DNA of 64,000 nucleotides from CAVPCY01 sp963702525 (lineage in GTDB: Bacteria > Actinomycetota > Coriobacteriia > Anaerosomatales > PHET01). Made by a program: the position numbers and the translations under genes. Position 1 is the first letter of the stretch, and each line of letters opens with the position of its first letter. Where the stretch lies: assembly GCA_963702525.1 (NCBI GenBank), contig CAVPCY010000020.1:1-64000 (forward strand). The letters are read 5' to 3'. Shown piece by piece: positions 10,124-20,500 of the stretch. The notes beneath the pieces are model-generated. The model was not told the origin of the DNA. It made no database searches and saw only the letters and a program-made list of their open reading frames with translations.

Positions 10124-11068
10124 CTAGCGGCGCGGCTCCAGCGCGAGTTCGACCAGGCGCAGACACAGTGCCGGGAACTCGATTCCCGCCGCTCGCGCCG
10201 CATCGGGCAGAAGCGAGGTCTTCGTCATGCCCGGGATCGTGTTCGTCTCGAGGAAGAACACCTCGTCCTCGGCGGTCACGATCAGATCCGAGCGCGACAT
10301 CCCCCTGCACCCCAACGCCACGTGCGCTTGCACGCTCAGCCGTTCGCACTCGTGGCGAGCGGTCGCGCTGATGCGCGCGGGGATGATGTGCCGGCTCATG
10401 CCAGGTACGTACTTGCTGTCGTAGTCGTAGAACTCGTGCTCGGGCACGATCTCGAGGGTCGGCAGCGAGAGAGGGTGCTCGTTGCCGAGCACGCCCACCG
10501 TGACCTCGGTGCCCGCGACGAACCGCTCGACGAGCACGCTCCGGTCGTACTTGAACGCAAGGCCGACAGCCGAGGGCAGCTCGACCGGCGAGTGCACGAT
10601 CGTCACGCCTATCGCCGAACCCTCGTTCGCGGGCTTGACCACGGTCTTTGGTCCCAGCGCGGCGGTGATCTGCTCGGTCTCGAGTTCCTGACCTCGATGA
10701 AGGACGACGTATTCGGGTGTCGGGATGTCGGCAAGCGAGAGGAACTGCTTGCTCATCACCTTGTCCATGGCCAGCGCGCTCGCGAGCACTCCGCTGCCCA
10801 CGTACGGCATCTCGATGAGTTCGCACAGCCCCTGGACGGTGCCGTCTTCGCCAAAGCGGCCGTGCAGACAGATGAACGCGACATCGGCCTCGCTGCGCAC
10901 CAGCTCGACCACGAACTCGTCGTCTCCGGTGTCGATCTCGACCACGTCGAAGCCGCTCTCGGCAAGCGCCGCCGACACCTGCGCGCCGGTGTTGAGGGAG
11001 ACCTCGCGCTCGGCTGAACGCCCGCCCTTCAGAACGGCCACTCGGATCTCGGTGGGTCGGATCGACAT
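10124..11068 (-). CDS. ddl: D-alanine-D-alanine ligase
   Basis: ATP-grasp enzyme making the D-Ala-D-Ala dipeptide for peptidoglycan in the cytosol; 314 residues, the usual length. Visible are the N-terminal domain VAVLKGGRSAEREVSLNTG with the glycine-rich loop and S-E-R residues, the substrate loop CLHGRFGEDGTVQGL, the ATP-grasp strand TVVKPANEGSAIGV, and the magnesium-binding C-terminus VFFLETNTIPGMT. The ATG at 11068 follows AGAGG. A longer open frame upstream only reads through another protein in a shifted frame and is not real. It converges with the histidine kinase gene. Confidence 0.93.
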   Translation of the reverse strand: MSIRPTEIRVAVLKGGRSAEREVSLNTGAQVSAALAESGFDVVEIDTGDDEFVVELVRSEADVAFICLHGRFGEDGTVQGLCELIEMPYVGSGVLASALAMDKVMSKQFLSLADIPTPEYVVLHRGQELETEQITAALGPKTVVKPANEGSAIGVTIVHSPVELPSAVGLAFKYDRSVLVERFVAGTEVTVGVLGNEHPLSLPTLEIVPEHEFYDYDSKYVPGMSRHIIPARISATARHECERLSVQAHVALGCRGMSRSDLIVTAEDEVFFLETNTIPGMTKTSLLPDAARAAGIEFPALCLRLVELALEPRR

Positions 11069-11094
11069 CGAAGGTGCCTCTTTCCGGTTGCCGG

Positions 11095-11950
11095 CTACAG
11101 CAGCATGCCGAGTCGGATCTGGTCGAGCACGAGCAGGGCCGTCCACCAGATGCCGACGCCGATCAGCGTGGCCACGGAGCCGCGGATGAGTGCCGAGATG
11201 AGCAACTGCCCCTTGGTCGAACCCGGACGGCCCCACGCGGCGATCCACGAGACGAAGATCAGCAGCGGTCCGGCGATCAGCAGGATCAGCCCTACCATCA
11301 CGGCCACGGGGTAGAGCTCCGCCTCGTAGACGGGGGCTCCTGCGGGTAACGCTTCGAACTGCCACACCATCAGCCCCGCGAAGACGACCCATAGCAAGTC
11401 GTAGACGACGAACGGCCAGATGCTGACCTTGTTTGCCGAGCGGCCGCCAGCCGCCGCTTCTGAAGTCGCCGCGACCTGTCTCGGGGCCCGTCGTGCCCGG
11501 TGCGATGTCGTCGAGCGACTGTTCGGCGGCAGCGTCGGCGGCCGCGTCGGGTGCAGTGTCGACCGCATCGGCGGGCTCCGTGTCCGCCCCGGCTGCGCTG
11601 TCTACCTCGGAGGGGGCCTCGGCGTCCGTGTCCGCCGCGCTGTCTGGCTCGGCGTCCGCGGTGGTGGCTGCGACCTCTGGCTCCGTGCCGACCTGGGCTT
11701 CGCCTTCCGTGGCGGCATCGGTGGTCACATTCTCGCCCGCGACAGCTATCGCCGCGGAAACGTCGTCACCGTCGCTTCCGCCGGAGGCGTCCGCGCTCTC
11801 GGCTCCCGTCGCTCCCGGGTCGGTGACCTGCGCTGGAGGCGGATCGGCGCTCTCCGCGCTCTCGACAACCAGGCCCTCGGCCGCACCATCGGCTATCTGG
11901 CCGGTCGGCGCCTCCGCGGCGTTGTCGTCGTACTCAGTCGCGTCCGTCAC
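11095..11950 (-). CDS. Membrane protein with long acidic Ala/Asp/Glu-rich N-terminus (frameshifted)
   Basis: Unknown function. The first 160 residues are a low-complexity, acidic, probably disordered stretch (repeats such as GADTEPADAVDTAPDAAADA). The last 110 hold three hydrophobic segments (IWPFVVYDLLWVVFAGLMVW; LYPVAVMVGLILLIAGPLLI; GSVATLIGVGIWWTALLVL). The two parts are in different frames that meet near 11465, consistent with a one-base indel. I chose the GTG at 11950 because GGAGGAGG lies just before it; the ATG eight codons upstream is less well placed. The gene precedes ddl by 26 bp and may share its transcript. Confidence 0.6.
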
Positions 11951-11974
11951 TCCCCCTCCTCCGTATCGCTGCAC

Positions 11975-12322
11975 GTCAGTCTACGGCTTGGGTCAGTCAC
12001 CCTCAACCGAACCGCGCGAGACCCGCGCGCTCGACCGTGCCCCCGCGCACACGGCGATCGGCCTCTTCCCCTGCTGCCGCGCCACTGGTCGCCGACATGC
12101 CGCGTACGGGGCCGCAGGAATCCGGGGGCTGCGGAGCACCCCCCTGACCTGCATGATCGGCCTCGACGATCCCTCTGTTTGCTCGGTGAACATGTTGTGG
12201 CGTCTTCGTGAAGCGAGGCCGACTGGGGGTATCTTCGCTTTGTGGTTCCTGCCTGACATCGCCACAAGGGACGGCTCGCAAGAGGTCCGGACCCCGAGGC
12301 TTCACGAAGCTAGGAGCATCCG
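11975..12322. other. Intergenic region with 11-bp inverted repeats upstream of htrA
   Basis: No convincing gene; the open frames here are antisense shadows. CTTCGTGAAGC (12204-12214) and GCTTCACGAAG (12299-12309) are perfect inverted copies 84 bp apart. Each copy is itself nearly palindromic (TTC-N2-GAA), and the second ends just before the htrA ribosome-binding site. They could be paired operator sites for htrA or arms of a long hairpin. Confidence 0.4.
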
Positions 12323-13782
12323 ATGACCGATGAACCTCGCGCCGACGACCTGACGACGCCAGAGGCCCAGCCCCCTGCCGAGACGCCTTTGCCCGCTCCG
12401 GTGGTGCCCGCGCCCGAACCTGCGCCAGCACCGCCCGTTGCGGCCCCCGCCGCCGAGCCGGTTGCCCCCGGCAGCCCCCCCGGCAGCTGCGGCGGTTCCA
12501 CCAGTCACCCCTGCGGCCGCCCCTGCCCCCCCGGCAGCTGCGGCGGTTCCACCAGTCACCCCTGCGGCCGCCCCTGCGGCCGAGAAACCCTCGGGTGGTC
12601 ACGGATCCACCGGCGCGATCATCGCGATCGCGCTCGTCCTCGCCTTCGTTGTCGCCGCGTTCACCGGCGCTTCCGCCGGCTTCTTCGGCGCGCGCCTGGC
12701 GGCCGGCCGAGGTTTCGGAGGCAGCGTGAAGGCGGCCAAGATCACCGTCGTGCCCTCCCGAACCACGGATCCGGCGGTCGCCGCCTCGGCGGCCAGCGTG
12801 CCCTCCGTCGTCAACATCGACGTGTCCGGCGGCACTGCGTCCTCGGACGACCCGGCGCTGCCCAAAGACCACCCCGGCGTGCCCATGAAGGGCAACGGCT
12901 CCGGCGTGGCATACAAGTCCGCACCCGGCGGCGGTACCTACATCCTCACGAACAACCATGTCGTCGAGGACGCCGACAAGATGACCGTTCGAGATTCCAC
13001 AGGGAAGAGCTACCCGGCCAAGCTCGTGGGTCGCGACCCGGAGACCGACATCGCGGTGCTCGAGGTAGACGCCGCGCTCCCAGCCATCGACCTCGGCAAC
13101 TCCGGTGAACTCGTCGTTGGACAGACCGTAGTCGCCATCGGGTCCCCGTACGGCCTGGAGCACACCGTCACCTCGGGTGTCGTTTCTGCCTTGGGCCGTT
13201 CGCTGCCGGACTTCACCGATTCCGGGAACGCCTACCCGCTCGTCGACGTCATCCAGACCGATGCGGCCATCAACCCGGGCAACTCGGGTGGGGCACTTGT
13301 CGATTCGCGCGGCCGGCTCGTCGGCATCAACACCGCGATCTACTCCGACAGCGGCTCCAACGGCGGCATCGGGTTCGCCGTGCCGGTCAACACGGCGGTG
13401 CGCGTGGGTAACCAGCTCGTCAAGGGCGGCGAGATCAGCCACCCGTTCATCGGCGTCATAGGCTCGACGATGACCGAGGAACTGGCCGCCGAGAAGAAGC
13501 TCTCCGTCAAGGAAGGCGCCTACGTCGCTGAGGTAGCGAAGGGCTCAGGTGCCGAGAAGGCCGGCGTGAAGGTCGACGACGTGGTCGTCGCGGTCGACGG
13601 CGCACCCATCCGTTCGATGGACGACCTGATCCTCCAGATTCGCCGCAAGCAGGTGGGCAGACGTTGTCACCATCACCGTTTCGCGCGACGGCAAGGAGAT
13701 GGACCTCAAGGTCACCGTCGGCGACAAGCCCGCCGAGTTCTCCGCTCCGAGCACGGAGCCCACGGCGGCGCCCAAGCCGTAA
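12323..13782 (+). CDS. HtrA/DegP-like membrane-anchored serine protease (two frameshifts)
   Basis: Envelope protease with a trypsin-like and a PDZ domain. The N-terminus is cytosolic and Pro/Ala-rich, including a 17-residue unit present twice. A single transmembrane helix follows (AIIAIALVLAFVVAAFTG), then the protease domain with the triad His (TNNHVVED), Asp (ETDIAVLEV) and Ser (PGNSGGAL), then a PDZ domain (GAYVAEVAKGSGAEKAGVKVDDVV). Breaks occur near 12475, in a run of seven C, and near 13665. Correcting the second gives DVVTITVSRDGKEMDLKVTV and a stop at 13782. The architecture is that of actinobacterial HtrA/PepD proteins. Confidence 0.88.
12481..12577 (+). repeat. Two-copy tandem repeat of 51 bp in htrA
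   Basis: The 51-bp unit beginning CGGCAGCTGCGGCGG occurs twice in tandem and encodes the Pro/Ala linker unit PPAAAAVPPVTPAAAPA. Each copy is preceded by a run of seven C, where one frameshift of the gene falls. Confidence 0.75.
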
Positions 13783-13817
13783 GCGGGGGCGGCGCCCACG
13801 AAGCAGCAAGAACGCCG

Positions 13818-13850
13818 AAGGGCCCCGGCAACAGCCGGGGCCCTTGTCAT
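13818..13850 (+). terminator. Intrinsic terminator after htrA
   Basis: A perfect 12-bp stem, AAGGGCCCCGGC (13818-13829) with GCCGGGGCCCTT (13834-13845), an AACA-type loop, and then TTGTCATTTC. It lies 36 bp after the htrA stop and before the convergent cytochrome gene, which it may also serve. Confidence 0.85.
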
Positions 13851-13893
13851 TTCTGCAGACCGACCCGCACGCAGGCCGGCACACGCCGCTTGC

Positions 13894-15274
13894 CTAGGAC
13901 GGCTTGCGCGAGCGCATCCACGCGAACACCCCTACCGCGGCCGCCGCTCCTGCGGCTACGACGAGGGCCGCGATCAGACCAACAGGCATGCTCGATGACT
14001 CCGGCTCGTCTTGGCCCTGCGTTCCCTCGGCGGCCATCGCGGCCTCCGAGGCGAACACCGGCTGAGTCGCGCCGGCCATCTCGGTGACCGGGTTCTGCAC
14101 CCCGGCCTCCTTGGCGAGTTCGTCGGGCAGCGACCGGTACTTGAGCGCGGCCTTGAGCGTGGTCTTCTCGGCGCCTGCAGGCATGGTGACGGTGTAGGTC
14201 GCGGTGACCGACTCGCGTGGCGGGATGCGGTCGTCGGACTCGATCCCGGCCGCGTTCCACAACTCCGTCGGGAACTTGCCGTCCTTGTCTTTGAGGACCG
14301 TGCCGAACCTGCGCTCGCCGACCTTGGTCGACGTGCCGTCGGCGTTCTCGGCGGTCACCTCGAGCCACATCTCGCGGACCTCGGTCAGGCCCGTGGGCAG
14401 GTAGTGTCCCGCACCGACATTCGTGATCGTGACCGAGACATCACCCGAGTCTCCCGCGGCCACTATCTGCGGCGCCTCCATCTTGAGCTCGGCCGCCGAC
14501 TTGAGCATCGCTGTCGACTGCTCCGCCGGCCCCTGCGCCACGTTCGCGCCGACGAACGTCATGTGGAAGATGTTGTCGCGCGTCGGCGCTCCCATGGCGG
14601 CTTGACCGGTCGACGGTCCGCGCTTCGGGGGCGCTTCGCTCATGTGGCAGTCCTGGCAGACGACCCCCTCATCGGCCCACGGGCTCTTCTCCCACTCGCG
14701 GAACGTCGACTCGAGGTGCATGCCGTTCACGGGGTGGTTCACGTTGTGGCAGCCGCCGCAGAACTCGGCCTTCTCATGGATCTCTGAGTACTCCGCCGGG
14801 TGGGGCGCCTGCGGGTCCTTGAGCTGCGCGCGGCGAGTGCCGCTGGGGTCGACCAGGTGGGAGGTGTTGCCCGGCTCGACGTTCTGCATTGCGATGACCT
14901 GGTGGCAGAACATGCAGCCGACGCCTTGCTGGGTGCCCGCACCGGTGACGTTGCCGGCAGCAAGCTCACCGGTCATCGCCGCCGCGGGTGCGTGACACGT
15001 CCTGCAGAACGGCCCGAGCTTGCCGCCGGTGGCCGCATCGGCCTGCGCGACCTTCGCGTTGAACACCGGGTCGCTCAGCGCCTGCGCGTGCATCGACACG
15101 GACCACTCCCCCACGAGCATCGAGTGGCACGTGCACGCCTCGGACAGGCGGGAACGCGTCTTGCGTGGCGTTGCCGGGCTCCACCGGCACACCTGCTGCG
15201 CTGGCCACGGCTGGCGCGAACATGGACGCGGCAGCAACCACCGCCAAGAACGCCACAAGAGCTCTTCGTTTCAT
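13894..15274 (-). CDS. Pentaheme-type c-type cytochrome, cytochrome c554-like (frameshifted)
   Basis: Exported multiheme electron carrier. A signal peptide (MKRRALVAFLAVVAAASMFAPAVASAAG) is read from ATG 15274, which follows AAGGGG. Four clear CxxCH heme sites follow (CRTCH, CMFCH, CGGCH, CQDCH) and a fifth, ACTCH, that lacks the proper spacing. The frame change near 15145 falls just at that first site, so the damaged motif is probably part of the same sequence error. Extra His residues (for example SMHAQALSD, SHLVDP) could be distal ligands. The C-terminal half is a beta-rich domain, then a transmembrane anchor (VGLIAALVVAAGAAAAVGVFAW) and a basic tail. It may take part in anaerobic respiration or oxygen/peroxide/NOx reduction. 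Confidence 0.8.
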
Positions 15275-15389
15275 CGGTAGTCCCCTTCTGCTTGCCTGTC
15301 GAGCCTCTGACGCATCGGCGCATTAGTCGAAACGATTGTCACATGGTAGCATTTATCCACTAGCGCAGCGTCCGATTGGAGTTGTACCC

Positions 15390-15815
15390 GTGCTGATGAA
15401 CAAGGATCGGGCGCTTCGCGTCCTGAAGGAGTCGGGGATGCGGCTCACGCCACAGCGCCGGGCGGTGATCGAGGCGCTCTCCGGGGACACGACACACCCC
15501 TTCGCCGAGGACGTGGCCTCCCGCGTCGCGACTTCGATGCCCGGCGTTTCGTTGTCAACCGTCTACAAGACGCTGCACGAGTTCGCCGCGCTCGGCCTGA
15601 TACACGAGCTTGGCTCCTCCGGCGCCATGCGCTTCGATGCCGAGCCCGAGCCGCACGCCCACGTGGAGTGCCCGATATGCTCCGCGGTCGAGGACTTCGA
15701 CCCCCCGGCAGCTGCGGTGCGCCAACTGGGCCTGGCCGCGGGCATCGACGACGAGGACGTGTTCATCACTGTCCACGCCCCGTGCGACTCGTGCGCACGA
15801 GCCACGGTGCACTAG
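15390..15815 (+). CDS. Fur/PerR-family metalloregulator
   Basis: Dimeric DNA-binding repressor. Residues 1-80 are the winged helix (SGMRLTPQRRAVIEAL, SLSTVYKTLHEFAALGLI); the dimerization half has the regulatory-metal motif RFDAEPEPHAHVEC and two CxxC pairs (CPIC, CDSC) for structural zinc. I start at GTG 15390 because GGAG at 15378-15381 is 8 bp upstream; an in-frame ATG two codons later is possible, and the longer upstream frame has no site. Position between a cytochrome and rubrerythrin favours PerR (peroxide sensing) over Fur, but residues alone do not settle it. Confidence 0.85.
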   Translation: MLMNKDRALRVLKESGMRLTPQRRAVIEALSGDTTHPFAEDVASRVATSMPGVSLSTVYKTLHEFAALGLIHELGSSGAMRFDAEPEPHAHVECPICSAVEDFDPPAAAVRQLGLAAGIDDEDVFITVHAPCDSCARATVH

Positions 15816-15936
15816 GCCCAGCGGACGCATCGGGCGACCGGCTCGCCCGCCGCTCCCCACTGCCAATCCCCTATAGCTTTCGCGCCGTAGGGGTACGGGA
15901 TAGACCTGACCGAGATTGACCTGAGAGGAGAGCGTT

Positions 15937-16446
15937 ATGGTCGAGAAGTACCGTTGCTCGGGATGTGGCTACTTCCACATCGGGCCCGCTCCTGACTTCT
16001 GCCCGGTATGTGGGGCGCTCAAGGCCGCCTTCAAGGAGTACGACGGCCCGGGCGACCTGAGCGGCACCCAGACCCTCGAGAACCTGAAGGCCGCGTTCGC
16101 CGGTGAGTCCCAGGCCAACCGCCGCTACACGCTGTGGCGCCGCATCGCCGAGCTCGAAGGCGCTCCGCAGTCCGCGCTCGATGCGTTCGACCGCGCCGCT
16201 GCCGAGGAGACCGCGCACGCGCTGGGCCACTGGGCCTACATCGCCGGTGCGACCACGACGGCCGACAACCTGGCCGCCGCGGCGCAGGGTGAGGACAACG
16301 AGGCGACCGACATGTACCCGCGTTTCGCCGAGATCGCCGAAGCGGAAGGGTTCGGCGACATCGCCTACTACTTCCGCAGCGTCGGCCGCTTCGAAGGCGA
16401 GCACCGCGAGGAGTACAAGACCGCCACCGCCGATCTCGAGCAGTAG
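15937..16446 (+). CDS. Rubrerythrin with N-terminal rubredoxin domain
   Basis: Peroxide-reducing non-heme di-iron protein of anaerobes. The N-terminus (residues 1-36) is a rubredoxin-like Fe(Cys)4 domain (CSGCGY, CPVCGA). The remainder is a ferritin-like four-helix bundle with the iron-binding Glu/His motifs FAGESQANRRY, EETAHALGH and RFEGEHREEY. Rubredoxin first is the reverse of classical rubrerythrin and is common in oxygen-sensitive bacteria. GAGAGGAGAG precedes the ATG. It is the second gene after the PerR-like regulator and a natural target of it, though I see no clear operator. Confidence 0.92.
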   Translation: MVEKYRCSGCGYFHIGPAPDFCPVCGALKAAFKEYDGPGDLSGTQTLENLKAAFAGESQANRRYTLWRRIAELEGAPQSALDAFDRAAAEETAHALGHWAYIAGATTTADNLAAAAQGEDNEATDMYPRFAEIAEAEGFGDIAYYFRSVGRFEGEHREEYKTATADLEQ

Positions 16447-16451
16447 CGCCG

Positions 16452-17513
16452 TTGTCCGGCGGCCGAGCAGCTCGTCTGCCCGCCTCGGTGGGCATCAAGG
16501 CGCTCGACGCAGCCGGTGTCGCCGCACTCCTCGAGGAGCTGGATGAGCCCGCGTATCGCGCGCGCCAGGTCGTGAAGTGGGTGTACGGCCGCGGCGCGAG
16601 CTCGTACGACCAGATGACCGACGTGCCGGCCGGCCTGCGAGAGTCCCTCGCAGGCCGGCTCGCGTTGCCGGTCCCAACCGTGGCAGACCGCCAGGTCTCG
16701 GACGACGGTACGCGCAAGTACCTGCTCGAACTCGCCGACGGATCGACCGTCGAGACTGTGGGCCTGCCGGCCGGCGACCGCCTCACCGTGTGCTTCTCCA
16801 CTCAGGCCGGCTGCGCGATGGGATGCGCGTTCTGCGCGACGGGACAGTCCGGCCTCACCCGCGACCTCGGGCCCGGCGAGATGCTCGATCAGGTTCGCGT
16901 CGTCGCTGACGACTTCGGCGAGCGCGTCACCAACGCCGTTGCGATGGGCCAGGGCGAGCCGTTCGCCAACTACGACGCGACGCTGGGCGCGCTGCGTCTC
17001 ATGAACTCGCCCGACGGTCTCGGGATCGGAGCGCGACATCTCACCGTCTCGACCTGTGGGCTTGCGAGCGCCATCCGGCGCTTCGCCGCCGAGCCCGAGC
17101 AGTTCACGCTGGCGGTCTCGCTGCACTCGGCACGCCAGCCCACCCGCGACCGCCTGATGCCGGGCGTCAAGGGCGTGTCCCTCGGCGAGCTGCGCGAAGC
17201 GCTCGTCGCTTATGCCGAGCAGACCGGGCGCCGCCCGTCGCTCGAGTACGCGCTCATCGACGGCGTCAACGACACTGATGCTGAACTCGAAGCGCTCGTC
17301 GCGTACTGCCAACGAATGCTCGTCCACGTGAACCTGATCCCCATCAACCCGGTCGCCGGCACCGACTTCAACCGCGGCCGAGACGACCGGGCGGCCGGCT
17401 TCAAGGACCGCTTGGAGCGTGCGGGGATCGAGTGCTCGATTCGCGTCGAGCGTGGCGCCGACATAGACGCCGCCTGCGGACAGCTCCGGCAGCGCGCTCA
17501 GGCCGGTCGCTAG
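16452..17513 (+). CDS. rlmN: 23S rRNA (adenine-2503-C2)-methyltransferase RlmN
   Basis: Radical SAM enzyme that methylates C2 of A2503 in 23S rRNA and A37 of some tRNAs. The 4Fe-4S motif is CAMGCAFC; upstream lies the RlmN accessory domain (YRARQVVKWVYGRGASSYDQM); downstream are GMGEP-like MGQGEPFANYD and the C-terminal LIPINPV with a Cys near the end (IECSIR, RGADIDAACGQL). Length of 353 residues is normal. The TTG start at 16452 is 5 bp after the rubrerythrin stop; an in-frame GTG at 16488 is an alternative. Confidence 0.93.
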   Translation: MSGGRAARLPASVGIKALDAAGVAALLEELDEPAYRARQVVKWVYGRGASSYDQMTDVPAGLRESLAGRLALPVPTVADRQVSDDGTRKYLLELADGSTVETVGLPAGDRLTVCFSTQAGCAMGCAFCATGQSGLTRDLGPGEMLDQVRVVADDFGERVTNAVAMGQGEPFANYDATLGALRLMNSPDGLGIGARHLTVSTCGLASAIRRFAAEPEQFTLAVSLHSARQPTRDRLMPGVKGVSLGELREALVAYAEQTGRRPSLEYALIDGVNDTDAELEALVAYCQRMLVHVNLIPINPVAGTDFNRGRDDRAAGFKDRLERAGIECSIRVERGADIDAACGQLRQRAQAGR

Positions 17514-20500
17514 CCCGCGGGCTCCCCGACCGATGCCGCCCTGCGCTCCGGCTGCGGCGGATCGATGGGGCACACGCCACCCAGCGCCGGGCACCAGGCA
17601 CACGCTTCAGGATCGTACTCGGGCAGATGCGTCACCGGCTGCTCCGCTATGCCCTTGATGCGCCGCTCGATGTCTTCGCGAATGGCGGGAGCGTCCCCGG
17701 CAGTGAAGTCGAAGCTCACCCCCCGAGCGCCTTGCTCGACGAAGCAGAACACCGCCTCGACCCGCCGGGCGCCCGCTTCGAACGCAGCCAGTGCGTAGCA
17801 TCGTGCCTGCAGTTCGTAGCCGGCCATCCGCGCCGCCGTGTCGCCGGAGGGCGCGCGCCCGGTCTTGTAGTCGAGAACGAGCGCCTCGTCGCCGGTCCAG
17901 GCGAGCACGTCGATGCTGCCGCCGAGAGCGGATCCACCAACACTGATGCGGATCGGCTCCTCGCACTCCACGCGGTCCGCGCCGGCGAGTCTCGCCGAGA
18001 ACGGGGATGCGCCGAAGGCCTCGAGCGCCGACGCCAGCCGCGTGCGCCCCGCTTCTCCGAGACGGTAGCGTGCGATGGCGGCATCGATGCTCTCCGGCAC
18101 CGGCTCGCCGCCGCGTGCCGTCTGCATGATGGAGTGAAACGCCGATCCGAAGTCACTCGCGCGACTGTCGCTGGGCGCGCGGAACTCGCCGAGGCGCAGC
18201 TCGTAGCGCACCCGGTACGACAGCGGGCACTGCTCGTGCGTGTGAAGCGCCGAGTAGGAGACCTTCTGCGGGATACCCCGGGCCGGCGGTTCGCCCGGCG
18301 GTTCTTGGACCTCTTCGAAGAGAAGAACGTCGCCCGACACGCAGGCGGGTGCGGGCTGCTCCTGCTCCTCAGACGGGCTGGCCAGGGTCACCTTGACCTC
18401 GGTGTCTCCGCAGGTCACCGTTCCGGATGCGTCCGGATCGCCTAGCGCTTCGCGGACCCAGCCGATCATCGCCGAGATCTCCTCGGCGGGTTTGCCCAGA
18501 TCGCTCACCCCCGAGACGACCAGCAGGTCCTGGGCGCGCGTGCACGCGACGTAGAGGCAGCGCTTCTGCTCCTCGAGGTCCTTGGCTTGACCCGCTTCCG
18601 CCAGCCGTGCGTGCAGCGCAGTGGCGGCACTCTCGTCGTCGTCCCCGCACTTGAACCTCAGACCGACTACGGGCGTCGCGCGCTCCCCTTCGCCCACCTT
18701 GGCCACGATCACACTGTCGGGCGATCGCAGCTTCGCCGCGCCCAGGTCGGCTGCGAACACGACCGGGAACTCGAGCCCTTTGGCCGAGTGGATCGTCATG
18801 ATCCTCACGGCGTCGCCGCCCGCCTCTGCGGCCGCCGCGCGATCCTTCGCGCCGTCGCTTCGCTGTCTGAGGTAGTCCACGAAGGCCGCCGGGTCGGACG
18901 ACTCGATCTGTTCGTACTGGGCGGCGTAGCGGGCGATCTTGAGCACGTTGCTCCACGCCCGGAGGCCGGCGGGTCCCAGGCTGAGGAGCGTGAGGTCGTA
19001 GTCGAAGGCGGCGCACGCCGCGTGAACGAGCTCGTGCAGCGAGAGTGTGCCCTGCCGAGAGCCCAGCTCGTCGATGACCCGGTAGGCGACTCGAACGGCG
19101 GCTGCGTCGTGTTGCGACAGGTCGGCGGCACCCGCGAGCCCCTCGCCAACCGCGCGTACTGCCGTCCACAGCGGTTCGCGCCCGGCGCTCAGACGCAGTG
19201 ACAGCAGCGCGTCGTCGGAGAGATGCACCAGGCGGCTCGCCAGCACCTCGGTAAGCCGCTCGTCATCGGCAGGTACGGCGATCGCCCGCAGCAGTGCCAT
19301 GACCTCGCGTACCTCGGTAGTGTCGAACAGGGTCGCACCCGCCGTGACCAGGACCGGCACGTCTTCGGACTCCAGCGCCGACGCGAACAGTGGGGCGTTG
19401 GTGGCGTTGCGCAGCAGGATCGCGATCTGCCCGCCGTCCACGCCGGCGTCGGTCAGCTGCCGGATCCGCGAGGCGACCAGCCGCGCCTCCTCGGCCACCG
19501 CCGCCGCCTTCGACCTGTCGGGGTTGTCCACGAACAGGCACTCCACCCGCTGCGAGAGTCTCCGTCAGAGGACCGGACGCCTCATCGGTCCTGCCGGCAC
19601 CGAGTTTCATGAAGCCGGCGCCGAAGAGCTGCGGCTGCGAGAAGGCCGAGTTCACGAAGGCCAGGATCCGGCCGTGCGACCGGAAGTTCTCCTTCAGCTC
19701 GATCTTCGCCGCCATCTCCGCGCGAAGCCGCTCGAACACCTCGACGTCGGCGTATCGGAAGCCGTAGATGGACTGGCGCTCGTCCCCCACGACACACAGA
19801 TTGTCGTTTCGAAGCGGTGTGATGACCCTGAGCTGCAGCTCGTTCGTGTCCTGGAACTCGTCGATCATCACCATGCGGAAGTGCTTGCGATACCTCTGTG
19901 CGATCTGCGGGTTCGCGCCGAGAAGCCCCACCGCCCTCTCCTGCAGATCGTCGAAGTCCAGCGCCGAGCGCTCGCGTTTGAGCTCTGCGTAGCGCTCCGC
20001 GAAACCCACCACGAGCGCCTGGTAGCCCTCGAGGATGTCCGGGAACGATGCCGCCATCGCCGCCGATCGCATCGCCTTGATGTCCGCCCTAAGTGCGTCG
20101 TTCGCGATCTTCGCGTCGCCCCGAACGCCCTTGATGTCGTAGTCATCACACGTGGCGATGAGTCGCAGGCACGATTCCGCATCGCCGAGCGCGCATGCCG
20201 ACAGGCCCGCGGACCACTCCTCGAGGCGGCCCCGGCTTCGCGTGACCGAGTCCGTCGGCTTGCACTGCTCCAGCGCGCACGCGAGGGCCTCGGCGCTTCG
20301 CTGTGCTCGGGCCACAAGGTCGTCCAGCTCGTCGACACCATCGGGCACCAGCACTTCTCTCGGCTCGAGGCCCATCGCTCTGACGTTGTCGTGCACCGAG
20401 ACGACCTCGGCTCGCAGCGTCGCCAGATCGGCAGTGTCGAGCAGCCTGCTCGCGCCCTCGTGCATTCCGTAGAGTGAACGCGCGGCCGACTCGAACGCCT

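Noticed and set aside
12481..12577. CRISPR-like repeat
   Set aside because: Two directly adjacent 51-bp copies without spacers, encoding a Pro/Ala linker within htrA.
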